The notes beneath the pieces are model-generated. The model worked only from the letters and a program-made list of their open reading frames with translations. It made no database searches and was not told where the DNA came from. Position numbers and translations under genes: made by a program. Positions 42,878 through 50,599 of a stretch of 64,000 nt of DNA are shown here, piece by piece; position 1 is the first letter of the stretch; the number at the start of each line of letters is the position of its first letter. The stretch is taken from contig NZ_JQLH01000001.1 of the NCBI RefSeq assembly GCF_000744105.1, positions 2,976,001 through 3,040,000 on the forward strand, written 5' to 3'. Origin of the DNA: Maribacter forsetii DSM 18668 (GTDB lineage: Bacteria; Bacteroidota; Bacteroidia; Flavobacteriales; Flavobacteriaceae).

Positions 42878-43510
42878 ATGATCCAAGATCTTACTGCCGA
42901 ATATGGAAAAATATTTGAAGCTGAACTTATCAATGAAATTGTTCAGGTAGGCACTTTTAAAGAAGTTCCGGAAGGTTTTAAACTTATGGAAATAGGCGAT
43001 TTTGTTAGAGGTATGCCTTTGCTGATTTCAGGGGCTATCAAGATTTTACGGGAAGATGAAGACGGTGATGAACTGTTACTATACTATCTTGAAAAAGGAG
43101 ATACCTGTTCTATGACCATGGCCTGTTGTATGGGCGATAATAAAAGTGAAATTAGAGCTATTGCCGAAACCGATGCCAAATTGATTATGGTGCCCATTCA
43201 AAAAATGGAAGAATGGACCGCCAAATACAAATCATGGAGGAATTTCGTTTTTAACAGCTACCATCTTCGGCTAAACGAACTTTTGAGCACCTTGGATAAT
43301 ATTGCTTTTCAAAAGATGGATGAACGCTTAATCGGTTATCTAAAGGAAAAGGCCAGAGTGACAAAAGACAATATTATTCACAGCACCCACCAAGAAATTG
43401 CCTATGACCTACACAGCTCTAGAGTCGTAATTTCTAGACTTTTAAAAAAATTAGAGGAAATGGGAAAAATAAAACTTCACCGTAATTATTTAGAAATTTT
43501 AGATTTATAA
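42878..43510 (+). CDS. Crp/Fnr-family regulator, candidate reader of GTAAC-N4-GTTAC
   Basis: 210 residues: a cNMP-binding-like beta-roll (about 20-115) with Cys77, Cys83 and Cys84 clustered in DTCSMTMACCMG, a long dimer helix, and a winged HTH (IAYDLHSSRVVISRLLKKLEEMG). The position held by Glu in FNR and CRP (Glu contacting TGA) is Val here, with Arg182 one residue before, so a half-site other than TGA is expected. All units around this gene carry GTAAC-type palindromes at class II distance. The cysteine cluster could sense redox state, persulfide or metal. The link between protein and motif is inferred from position and recognition helix. Confidence 0.85.
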   Translation: MIQDLTAEYGKIFEAELINEIVQVGTFKEVPEGFKLMEIGDFVRGMPLLISGAIKILREDEDGDELLLYYLEKGDTCSMTMACCMGDNKSEIRAIAETDAKLIMVPIQKMEEWTAKYKSWRNFVFNSYHLRLNELLSTLDNIAFQKMDERLIGYLKEKARVTKDNIIHSTHQEIAYDLHSSRVVISRLLKKLEEMGKIKLHRNYLEILDL

Positions 43511-43517
43511 GACTTCT

Positions 43518-43561
43518 GTAACCATTGTTACTGCGCAGGGGTCCACGCAAATTTACTTTTG
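43518..43561 (+). promoter_or_regulatory. GTAAC-type operator and -7 element of the TauE gene
   Basis: GTAACCATTGTTAC (43518-43531) is centred 33 bp upstream of TACTTTTG (43554-43561), a perfect TANNTTTG; the start codon follows 18 bases later. The site lies just after the regulator gene. Confidence 0.82.
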
Positions 43562-43579
43562 TAATATCAAATATATTAC

Positions 43580-44377
43580 ATGGAAGTTTTGCAAATTTTT
43601 GGATACCTAAGCGCTTTAATAATAGGTATATCATTAGGTCTCATTGGTGGTGGTGGCTCCATTCTTGCCGTGCCCGTTTTAGCCTATCTTTTTTCTATTA
43701 ACGAAAAAGCTGCTACGGCCTATTCGCTTTTTATAGTGGGTGCAAGTGCAATAGTTGGTGGTTGGCAACAGCATTTAAAAGGGTATGTAGATTGGCGTAC
43801 AGCTATCGTTTTTGGTATTCCTGCTATTATTGGTGTTACCCTGGTAAGATACTATGTGGTCCCTGCAATGCCCGATGTTTTATTACAAATTAAACACTTT
43901 CAATTTACACGTAGAATGGCAATGTTCGGTCTCTTCGCCATTTTAATGATTCCAGCGGCATACGCTATGCTTAAGAAAGAAAAGAGTACTGCGAATACCG
44001 GAGTGGTTGCTTATAACTACCCTTTAATTTTATTGGAAGGATTATTAGTTGGCAGCATAACCGGACTAATCGGTGCAGGAGGCGGATTCTTAATTATCCC
44101 AGCACTGGTTATTTTGGCAAATGTTGAAATGAAAATTGCCGTAGGTACTTCTCTAATCATTATTGCCATTAAATCTTTAATCGGTTTCTTTTTGGGCGAT
44201 GCTATGACCATGGTTATAGATTGGAAATTTTTAGCCATTTTCACTAGTCTTTCTTTCGTAGGTATTTTCATTGGTAGCTATCTCAGTAATTTCATTGATG
44301 GTAAAAAGCTAAAAAAAGGTTTCGGGTATTTTATTCTGGTTATGGCCGCCTTTATTTTTTATATGGAATTCTTTTAA
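43580..44377 (+). CDS. TauE/SafE-family membrane transporter
   Basis: 265 residues with two repeats of the family motif: GISLGLIGGGGSILAVPVL near the N-terminus and GSITGLIGAGGGFLIIPALV in the second half. About eight membrane helices end at YMEFF. TauE/SafE proteins move sulfite, sulfoacetate or other sulfur anions out of the cell. The gene stands between the Crp/Fnr regulator and an MBL-rhodanese gene with its own operator, which fits export of sulfite made when persulfides are oxidised; the substrate is inferred from context. Confidence 0.9.
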   Translation: MEVLQIFGYLSALIIGISLGLIGGGGSILAVPVLAYLFSINEKAATAYSLFIVGASAIVGGWQQHLKGYVDWRTAIVFGIPAIIGVTLVRYYVVPAMPDVLLQIKHFQFTRRMAMFGLFAILMIPAAYAMLKKEKSTANTGVVAYNYPLILLEGLLVGSITGLIGAGGGFLIIPALVILANVEMKIAVGTSLIIIAIKSLIGFFLGDAMTMVIDWKFLAIFTSLSFVGIFIGSYLSNFIDGKKLKKGFGYFILVMAAFIFYMEFF

Positions 44378-44391
44378 AAAATTTCTCTTAT

Positions 44392-44435
44392 GTGACTAAA
44401 GTCACTGTACGGGTTATAAACGGAACGTAATTTTA
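44392..44435 (+). promoter_or_regulatory. GTGAC-type operator and -7 element of the MBL-rhodanese gene
   Basis: GTGACTAAAGTCAC (44392-44405) has the same layout as the GTAAC palindromes with a symmetrical A-to-G change, centred 33 bp upstream of TAATTTTA (44428-44435; one base from TANNTTTG). Confidence 0.75.
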
Positions 44436-44460
44436 TAGTATTAATTAAAACTTTAAAAAC

Positions 44461-45876
44461 ATGAAAGTAGAACAAATTTATACCGGATGTTTGGCTCATG
44501 CAGCCTATTATATAGAAAGTAACGGAGTAGCAGCAGTATTTGACCCCTTACGTGAAGTACAGCCTTATTTAGATAGAGCTAAAAAAGATAGCGCAAAAAT
44601 CAAATACGTTTTTGAAACACATTTTCATGCCGATTTTGTAAGCGGCCATTTAGACTTACAGAAAAAAGCAGGAGCGGAAATAGTATTTGGTCCGGGTGCA
44701 AAACCTGCTTATGAAGCTACAACGGCCAAAGACAATCAGGTATTTGAAATAGGCGATTATAAAGTAAAAGTAATTCATACGCCAGGACATACTATGGAGA
44801 GCACTACTTATCTGTTAATTGATGAAAATGGCAAAGAACATGGTATTATTACAGGCGATACTTTATTTATTGGTGATGTCGGTAGACCTGATCTTGCCCA
44901 ACATGTGGTAGCAAATCTTACAGAAGAAAAATTAGCAGGACACCTGTTCGATTCGCTTCGAAACCGAATTATGCCATTAAACGATGATTTAATTGTGTAC
45001 CCTAATCACGGTGCGGGCTCTGCTTGCGGTAAAATGATGAGTAAAGAAACTACAGATACATTAGGGCATCAAAAGAAAGTAAACTATGCCTTAAGATCAG
45101 ATATGACCAAAGAAGAATTTATTAAAGAGCTATTGACAGGATTAACTACTCCCCCTGGTTATTTCCCTAAAAATGTTTTAATGAATATTAAGGGTTATGA
45201 ACCTTTAGATAAAATTATGGATAGGGCCACTACTCCATTTTCACCTGAAGCTTTTGAAGCTGTTGCCAATGAAACAGGTGCCTTGGTTTTAGATACCAGA
45301 AATGCGGAAGATTTCGCAAAAGGTTTTATTCCCAATAGTATTAATATAGGTCTTGAAGGTAGTTTTGCCCAATGGGTAGGTGAAATGATACCAGATATTC
45401 AACAAGAAATTCTATTGGTTACCTATAAGGACAAACAAGAAGAAGCCATTACCCGTTTGGCAAGAGTTGGCTATGACAATACCGTAGGTTTCTTGGAAGG
45501 CGGTTTTGATACTTGGAAAAATTCTGGGAAAGAGTTCGAAGTAACCGAAAGAATTGATGCTACCCAATTAGAGGATGATTACAAGAATAACAGACCCGTA
45601 ATCATAGACGTAAGAAAAAAGAGCGAGTTCGATTCTGAACATGTTATTGATGCTATAAATGTTCCTTTAAATGAAATTAATGAGCATTTGGCACAATTTC
45701 CAAAAGACAAATCTTTTGTTTTGCACTGTGCTGGCGGTTATAGAAGTATGATAGCAGCATCTATATTAAAACAAAGAGGTTGGAAAGATTTTACAGATGT
45801 TATAGGAGGTTTCGAGGCAATTTCTAAAACAACGGTTCCTAAAACAGCTTATGTTTGTCCATCAACATTATTGTAA
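44461..45876 (+). CDS. MBL-fold persulfide dioxygenase-like protein with two rhodanese domains
   Basis: 471 residues. The N-terminal metallo-beta-lactamase domain (1-240) has FETHFHADFVSGH with His54, His56 and Asp58, the later HTPGHTMEST and TGDTLFIGDVGRPDL, as in ETHE1/Blh persulfide dioxygenases. Two rhodanese domains follow: the first (about 265-360) has no cysteine at the active-site loop (LLVTYKDKQEE), while the second has VLHCAGGYRSM with Cys423. The likely job is oxidation of persulfide to sulfite with sulfur transfer; the neighbouring TauE could export the sulfite. A strong terminator follows. Confidence 0.9.
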   Translation: MKVEQIYTGCLAHAAYYIESNGVAAVFDPLREVQPYLDRAKKDSAKIKYVFETHFHADFVSGHLDLQKKAGAEIVFGPGAKPAYEATTAKDNQVFEIGDYKVKVIHTPGHTMESTTYLLIDENGKEHGIITGDTLFIGDVGRPDLAQHVVANLTEEKLAGHLFDSLRNRIMPLNDDLIVYPNHGAGSACGKMMSKETTDTLGHQKKVNYALRSDMTKEEFIKELLTGLTTPPGYFPKNVLMNIKGYEPLDKIMDRATTPFSPEAFEAVANETGALVLDTRNAEDFAKGFIPNSINIGLEGSFAQWVGEMIPDIQQEILLVTYKDKQEEAITRLARVGYDNTVGFLEGGFDTWKNSGKEFEVTERIDATQLEDDYKNNRPVIIDVRKKSEFDSEHVIDAINVPLNEINEHLAQFPKDKSFVLHCAGGYRSMIAASILKQRGWKDFTDVIGGFEAISKTTVPKTAYVCPSTLL

Positions 45877-45925
45877 AATAATTACTAACAAACTGAATAT
45901 CAGTCAAATAATTAGACTCAACAAC

Positions 45926-45963
45926 AACAAAGAAGAAGTAATACCAATTACTTCTTCTTTGTT
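45926..45963. terminator. 17-bp perfect hairpin terminator overlapping the desaturase stop
   Basis: Arms 45926-45942 and 45947-45963 pair perfectly around an ACCA loop and are followed by TTTT on the plus strand and flanked by AT on the other. It ends the MBL-rhodanese transcript and includes the last codons and stop (45948-45950) of the convergent gene. Confidence 0.9.
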
Positions 45964-46823
45964 TTAAAACCATGCATTAATTGTCTTAAAAAGTCTTTTG
46001 GCAACTCTTCATCACCAGGATATCCTAATTTAACATTACCACTATCTTCAGGTATATAATTGGTCTTAAAAATATAATCCCATAAGCTTAAACTAATACC
46101 GAAATTAACGCCATATGTACCTGGTGGCAAATCGTAGGCATGATGGTATAAATGCATTACAGGGTTGTTGAACAGATACTTAAACGGTCCCCAAGTTATT
46201 TTAATGTTAGAATGGTTAAAATGCCCAATGGCAATAGCCGCAAAATGAACAATGTATGCTTGTTCTGGCTCAAATCCGCCAAGTATCATTACCCCGAATG
46301 TCTTTAAAGGTTTGTAAAAAATATTCTCCATCCAATGATATCGAAGATGAGCGGCAAAACCCATTTCCTTTACACTATGGTGTACTTGGTGAAAATTCCA
46401 AAGAAAAGCGTATTTGTGTAATAATACATGGGTAAACCACTGTACAAAATCTAAAACAATAAAGAACAATAATAATTGCCCCCACATTGGCCAGCTTGAA
46501 GTATCTATTATGGCCAAACTATTAGCCTTTACACCTATATCTTCAAAAAACACTTGCAATAATTTATAAATACCACTTATAGCAATGGAAAATAGAAAAA
46601 AGTTGAAGAACATATAAAAACCATCTAACCAAAAATCCTTTCTGAAAACACCCTGCTGTTTTCTCCATGGAAAAGTAATTTCAAGAAACCAAACGAGAAG
46701 AGAGATTAAAATAAGACCCCAGAAATAATTGAGGTACCAGGGAACATCAAAAATGATAGATTTCCATGTCCAACTTAATGTTCCGGTTATCGCTTTTAAA
46801 AATGCCTCTACATATGCTTCCAT
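45948..46823 (-). CDS. Sterol desaturase/fatty acid hydroxylase-family membrane protein
   Basis: 291 residues, with several membrane helices and the di-iron His-box motifs of the family: HVLLHKYAFLWNFHQVHHS (HxxxxH...HxxHH), HFNHSNI, and VMHLYHHAYDLP. These enzymes hydroxylate or desaturate lipid chains with oxygen. The C-terminus is Lys-rich, ending in FKTKKK within a terminator hairpin. The gene has its own GTAAC-type operator with a perfect -7 element, so it is tied to the sulfur/bd block; the reason for a lipid-modifying enzyme in such a regulon is not evident. Confidence 0.88.
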   Translation of the reverse strand: MEAYVEAFLKAITGTLSWTWKSIIFDVPWYLNYFWGLILISLLVWFLEITFPWRKQQGVFRKDFWLDGFYMFFNFFLFSIAISGIYKLLQVFFEDIGVKANSLAIIDTSSWPMWGQLLLFFIVLDFVQWFTHVLLHKYAFLWNFHQVHHSVKEMGFAAHLRYHWMENIFYKPLKTFGVMILGGFEPEQAYIVHFAAIAIGHFNHSNIKITWGPFKYLFNNPVMHLYHHAYDLPPGTYGVNFGISLSLWDYIFKTNYIPEDSGNVKLGYPGDEELPKDFLRQLMHGFKTKKK

Positions 46824-46840
46824 TCTAACAACACTTTTTG

Positions 46841-46884
46841 CAAAAATACCGTATTAGTATTGATGGTATTGTAACCAAAGTTAC
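46841..46884 (-). promoter_or_regulatory. GTAAC-type operator and perfect -7 element of the desaturase-like gene
   Basis: TGTAACCAAAGTTACA (GTAAC core 46871-46884) is centred 33 bp upstream, in the minus direction, of TATTTTTG (46841-46848), a perfect TANNTTTG. The coding start follows 18 bases later. Confidence 0.82.
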
Positions 46885-46918
46885 AATACACTTGATTGAT
46901 TATCGGTAATTTTGAATA

Positions 46919-46961
46919 TGACCAATATCATTTTTCAGGTGGTCGATTAATACTATTTTGC
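46919..46961 (+). promoter_or_regulatory. FNR-like operator and -7-like element upstream of DUF2892
   Basis: ATGACCAATATCAT (core TGA-N6-TCA at 46919-46930) is centred about 33 bp before TATTTTG (46954-46960), which is one base short of the consensus. Transcription would run towards the DUF2892 gene with a leader of about 95 bases, longer than for the other sites; it is therefore a less certain member. Confidence 0.5.
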
Positions 46962-47059
46962 CTTAGTAATATTTTTTAATATTAATTACCCAAAAGGTAG
47001 GTCTATATAATTTAACCAACATTACATTTTACAATACGTAAACTATTAAAATTAGTATT

Positions 47060-47266
47060 ATGAGAAAGAATTTAGGAAGTACAGACCGTTTTATTAGACT
47101 TTTTATCGCTGTTGCTCTTTTAACTACATTTTATACCGAAACCGTTACAGGAACGATAGGTTATATTATGGCGGCTGTCGCAGGTGTTTTAATCTTCACT
47201 ACTTTCATAAGCTTTTGCCCTATTTATTCTTTGTTGGGTATAAACTCTTGTAAGGTTAAAAAGTAG
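47060..47266 (+). CDS. DUF2892 (YgaP-TM-like) small membrane protein
   Basis: 68 residues. It begins MRKNLGSTDRFIRLFIAVAL and ends FCPIYSLLGINSCKVKK; the pattern N-x-G-x-x-D-R-x-x-R, two membrane helices and the CP-Y-x-L-G-I-N-x-C end are those of DUF2892. The domain occurs fused to rhodanese in YgaP and alone beside sulfur-handling genes; its cysteines may take part in sulfur transfer or membrane passage. It lies among the TauE, MBL-rhodanese, TsdA-like and DsrE genes. Confidence 0.9.
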   Translation: MRKNLGSTDRFIRLFIAVALLTTFYTETVTGTIGYIMAAVAGVLIFTTFISFCPIYSLLGINSCKVKK

Positions 47267-47309
47267 AGGTCTTTCATTATTTATTACTTAGTCTGTGTTC
47301 AAAAACAAT

Positions 47310-48644
47310 CTAAAAATTGTAGTTGAAAATCAAATCCAGATGAAACATATCTACTTTATTAAAATATAAATTAGGATTATCAGGTATATCACCATTTCCT
47401 ATTTTAGAAGTTAATAATAGTTCTGGTTTTAAATGTTTTAACTTTTTAATGTTAAAGAAAATATCCAAATTAACATGGGTGTAATCTGGCATGGCATATT
47501 TATTTAAAATAGCGTTGGTCACATCTGGTTTCCAATGCTTTCCAATACTTAATATAGAAGTTAAGTTTAGATCTTTTGCTGCTGAAAAGTCGGTTTTGTA
47601 ATTCAATACCAAAGCGTGATTATCTGCCGACCCTTCACTACGTTCACGCTTTTGAAAACTGAACAAGTCTTCTCTACCCCATTCACGTGGCGATAGAAAT
47701 TGACCATTTGGCAAAATTCCGTTATATGCCAAAGAAACTGCTCCTGCTTTATTTTTATAGGCAATTTTCAATCCTAAAACATCTGCAGTGTTTTGATTAA
47801 AATAACGAAGGGAATCAATACTATTACCCCCATTGCCCACTTTATTTTGATGTAGCCACTCCCCTTCTATTTGTACAGATTCAGATAACTTATAAGAGGG
47901 TTTAATGTAGAACGAATTGTAAATATTGTCAACAAATTGATTCCATATATTCAATTTTAAATCTTCTGTTATTTCAAGATTGGCATTTGCCATTATTACA
48001 TAATCAGACGATGTACTGTTGGTATATTGAGAAGCATCACCATTTTTATTTTTGCCAACAGGATACGTTCCAATACTCTCCCCAATACCATAAAACTCCC
48101 CTGTTGACCTTGGCGCTATTTCGTTTAAAACACCCAATTGAAACTTTGCCTCTTCTGCATTAAACTGATACCAAAACCCTTGTACCAAAGTAGGTATCAT
48201 TCTACCATCTTCGGGGTTGATCAATGGTGTGTTGATCTTCATTCTACCCAGGGTAAAGGAATGCCGTTTTAAATTGTATTTAGCATAAAACTCACCAAGT
48301 AAAAAGATGGCATCATTTTCTAAATCTATCCTATCGAAAAGTCCTTCCTCGTATCTACTAATTCTTCCGGTTGTTGCATCTGGTATCGTTAAATCTTGTA
48401 AACCTAAATTGGTAGCATTATATAATGCTGCACCTATTTCTAAATTTTCTAGCAACTGATATTGATATTTTAACTTACCCCCGGTCGCTAAAGCATTAAA
48501 ATCTTTTAACGCTTCTTTATTTGACGTCATCATGTAATACGTTCGCCATTGCCCAGATAGGGTTCCTTTTTTCTTCACCACTACAGTATCTTGTGCCATA
48601 GAAAAAATAGGCAAGCAAATAATGAAAAGATATAGTAATCGCAT
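47310..48644 (-). CDS. Outer membrane porin-like protein encoded with TsdA-like cytochrome
   Basis: 444 residues with a signal peptide (LLYLFIICLPIFSMAQ). The mature part shows alternating beta-strands of an outer membrane barrel (LSGQWRTYYMMTS, HSFTLGRMKINTPLINPEDGRM, GAVSLAYNGILPNGQ) and ends with an aromatic C-terminal residue (HLDLIFNYNF), the Omp assembly signal. It is reminiscent of OprD/OprO-type porins. Its start lies 5 bases after the stop of the TsdA-like gene, so the two are co-expressed; it may let thiosulfate or other anions into the periplasm, which is inferred. Confidence 0.8.
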   Translation of the reverse strand: MRLLYLFIICLPIFSMAQDTVVVKKKGTLSGQWRTYYMMTSNKEALKDFNALATGGKLKYQYQLLENLEIGAALYNATNLGLQDLTIPDATTGRISRYEEGLFDRIDLENDAIFLLGEFYAKYNLKRHSFTLGRMKINTPLINPEDGRMIPTLVQGFWYQFNAEEAKFQLGVLNEIAPRSTGEFYGIGESIGTYPVGKNKNGDASQYTNSTSSDYVIMANANLEITEDLKLNIWNQFVDNIYNSFYIKPSYKLSESVQIEGEWLHQNKVGNGGNSIDSLRYFNQNTADVLGLKIAYKNKAGAVSLAYNGILPNGQFLSPREWGREDLFSFQKRERSEGSADNHALVLNYKTDFSAAKDLNLTSILSIGKHWKPDVTNAILNKYAMPDYTHVNLDIFFNIKKLKHLKPELLLTSKIGNGDIPDNPNLYFNKVDMFHLDLIFNYNF

Positions 48645-48649
48645 GTAGG

Positions 48650-49687
48650 CTATTTCGTTTTGGTAATGCCGTATTCCTTTTGATAAAAGTCCATTATAGG
48701 AGGAAAAGGTCCGTATTTATGCTGCTCGGGCGTAAAATCATCTGCCCAAGGTCCGTACGGCGTAGACACGGGTTTTAACTTTTTATCGGGATAATCATTT
48801 TCGGTATTTAATTTATGCGGTCTGGTAAAACTGTTGATGTATCCTGCTACATGATATGCTTCTTCATCCGTAAGTTTCGGATTGTCCCAAGTAGCTTGCA
48901 AATAAGGCATGTTACTCTTTATAAACTCAGCCGAAGTAATCACCCTATTCATTCCTGCTCCATCATTATAACTATCTTCTCCCCACAATGGCGGGTACGT
49001 ATAACCGCTGTTATCTTCAAGGCTCAAAACGCCAGCTCCATTTTCCCCATGGCAAATAACACACTCTTTGGTATACACTTGCTTACCTTTTGCTAAATCT
49101 ACCTTTTCATCTGGAATCTTAATTTTCGGATATCCTTTAAATTCGGCCTTCCTATCCTCAGGCAAGCCCTCACTCAACCAATCCATATAGGCAACAATAG
49201 CTACAAGTTTATCTGAATCTGCCGGAAGCATTCTACCGTTCATACTGCGTTCCATACAACCATTAATTCGGTCTTCAATAGTCCCCACTTTATTTCCTCT
49301 TCCTCCAAATTGTGGAAAACGTTCTAAAATTCCTACCCAAGAACCTGAACCTGCCTGCGCCCCTTTTTGCAAATGACAATTGGCACAAGCTAAGTTATTA
49401 CCACTATATCTATCTTCTGCACGCGCTGCATTCGGTCCCATATACTTTGAAGATTCAGCAATAAGGTAATACCCCTGTTTCACTGTCGCAGACATAGTAG
49501 GCAATTCTGCCATGGCATCTTTAGGTTGCCAATCATCGTTAGCTACTATTTCTTCAGCTTCAATAATTACATCATTTTCAGTGCTTGGTTCATAGGTTAA
49601 CAACCATATAAAGACAAGACCGACTAAAACGAAGATTATAATAAATAGCTTAAAAAGTAATTTCGCAAATACACGTAAATCTTTCAT
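48650..49687 (-). CDS. Membrane-anchored dihaem cytochrome c, TsdA-like (thiosulfate dehydrogenase)
   Basis: 345 residues. An N-terminal helix (about 13-31) anchors it in the inner membrane. Two haem c sites are seen: CANCH at 101-105 and CVICH at 209-213. Between them, EDRINGCMERSMNG has Cys144 in the same setting as the axial cysteine ligand of haem 1 in TsdA thiosulfate dehydrogenases, which join two thiosulfates to tetrathionate (some act in reverse). SoxA-like cytochromes are the alternative, but the RINGC-x-ERSMNG block favours TsdA. It is co-transcribed with a porin and divergent from an exported DsrE protein, sharing one operator with it. Confidence 0.85.
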   Translation of the reverse strand: MKDLRVFAKLLFKLFIIIFVLVGLVFIWLLTYEPSTENDVIIEAEEIVANDDWQPKDAMAELPTMSATVKQGYYLIAESSKYMGPNAARAEDRYSGNNLACANCHLQKGAQAGSGSWVGILERFPQFGGRGNKVGTIEDRINGCMERSMNGRMLPADSDKLVAIVAYMDWLSEGLPEDRKAEFKGYPKIKIPDEKVDLAKGKQVYTKECVICHGENGAGVLSLEDNSGYTYPPLWGEDSYNDGAGMNRVITSAEFIKSNMPYLQATWDNPKLTDEEAYHVAGYINSFTRPHKLNTENDYPDKKLKPVSTPYGPWADDFTPEQHKYGPFPPIMDFYQKEYGITKTK

Positions 49688-49717
49688 AGATCTGTAATCT
49701 TAAGCTAATTTAAATAA

Positions 49718-49791
49718 CGAAACTATAATTTACACATGATTATTACTGTAACCCTAGTTACAGTAACGTTAAATACTTTAACTTACTTTTA
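49718..49791. promoter_or_regulatory. Divergent promoter pair around one GTAAC-type operator
   Basis: The 18-bp palindrome CTGTAACCCTAGTTACAG (49746-49763) has a -7-like TAGTTTCG (49718-49725, minus strand) centred 33 bp to the left and TACTTTTA (49784-49791) centred 33 bp to the right. A single site could thus act at the class II position for both the TsdA-like and the DsrE gene. Confidence 0.76.
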
Positions 49792-49873
49792 TTCCAATCA
49801 AAAATAGAGGACATTAGTAGTAATCAACATTTTATTTTAACCAAATTATATTCTTTTTAAAATTGACGAACAC

Positions 49874-50401
49874 ATGAAAAAAGCACTTCTAATTGCAATA
49901 GTACTTATGGCAACACAAATGACAACCGCACAAGATTGGACCACACCCATTATTGATGGTTATGGGAAGATAAAAGAATTTAAGGATGTTGCCGTTCAGG
50001 CAGACCCTAACAAAGAATATAATCTTGTATTTGATCTTAAAGATGAACGTGAGTTAGATGGCATTAATGTTGGTTATTTTAAAATTGCTAGAATGATAAA
50101 TATGCTAGGTGCAGGTGGTGTTCCTGCCGATAAAGTAAATATAATCGCTGCTGTACATGGTGGAGCTACTTTCACTGCCCTAAACGAGACTAAATACAAG
50201 GCTAAATACGAAAAGGAAAATCCAAATGAAGCGGTAATAAAATTATTAAAGGATTACGGGGTGGAATTTTATGTGTGCGCACAAGCTACGGCTGCTAGAA
50301 ATATTACCGCTGCAGATTTAAACCCGAATACAGAACTAGGGCTTTCTGCAATGATGGTACTTGCCAATTACCAAATAGCTGGATATATTTTGATACCGTG
50401 A
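49874..50401 (+). CDS. Exported DsrE/DsrF-family protein
   Basis: 175 residues with a signal peptide (MKKALLIAIVLMATQMTTAQ). The DsrE fold follows: EYNLVFDLKDERELDG, INMLGAGGVPADKVNIIAAVHGG and the conserved cysteine in VEFYVCAQATAARN. DsrE-like proteins carry sulfur as persulfide on this cysteine; exported versions of this type are frequent near TsdA, rhodanese and YeeE genes. It is divergent from the TsdA-like cytochrome and would receive or deliver sulfur in the periplasm; this is inferred from family and neighbours. The leader between -7 element and start is about 80 bases. Confidence 0.88.
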   Translation: MKKALLIAIVLMATQMTTAQDWTTPIIDGYGKIKEFKDVAVQADPNKEYNLVFDLKDERELDGINVGYFKIARMINMLGAGGVPADKVNIIAAVHGGATFTALNETKYKAKYEKENPNEAVIKLLKDYGVEFYVCAQATAARNITAADLNPNTELGLSAMMVLANYQIAGYILIP

Positions 50402-50491
50402 AAATCATATGAACAATATTACTTCAAGTCTAATCCAAACTCTTGGTTGCAAGATATTTTTCATGTTAAAATATGTTAAAAATAGACCTAT

Positions 50492-50535
50492 GTAACTTAG
50501 GTTGCGGGAAATTTTACGACAATAGATTAAATTTA
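50492..50535 (+). promoter_or_regulatory. GTAAC-type operator (one mismatch) and -7 element upstream of dps
   Basis: GTAACTTAGGTTGC (50492-50505) differs in one base from the palindrome and is centred 33 bp upstream of TAAATTTA (50528-50535). The start codon is 64 bases further on, so the leader is longer than at most sites. The exact spacing is the main support. Confidence 0.62.
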
Positions 50536-50599
50536 TTAAATAATTATGTACTCATAATTACAGTCTATTATCAATTCTATATTTTAAAGACAAAAAATC

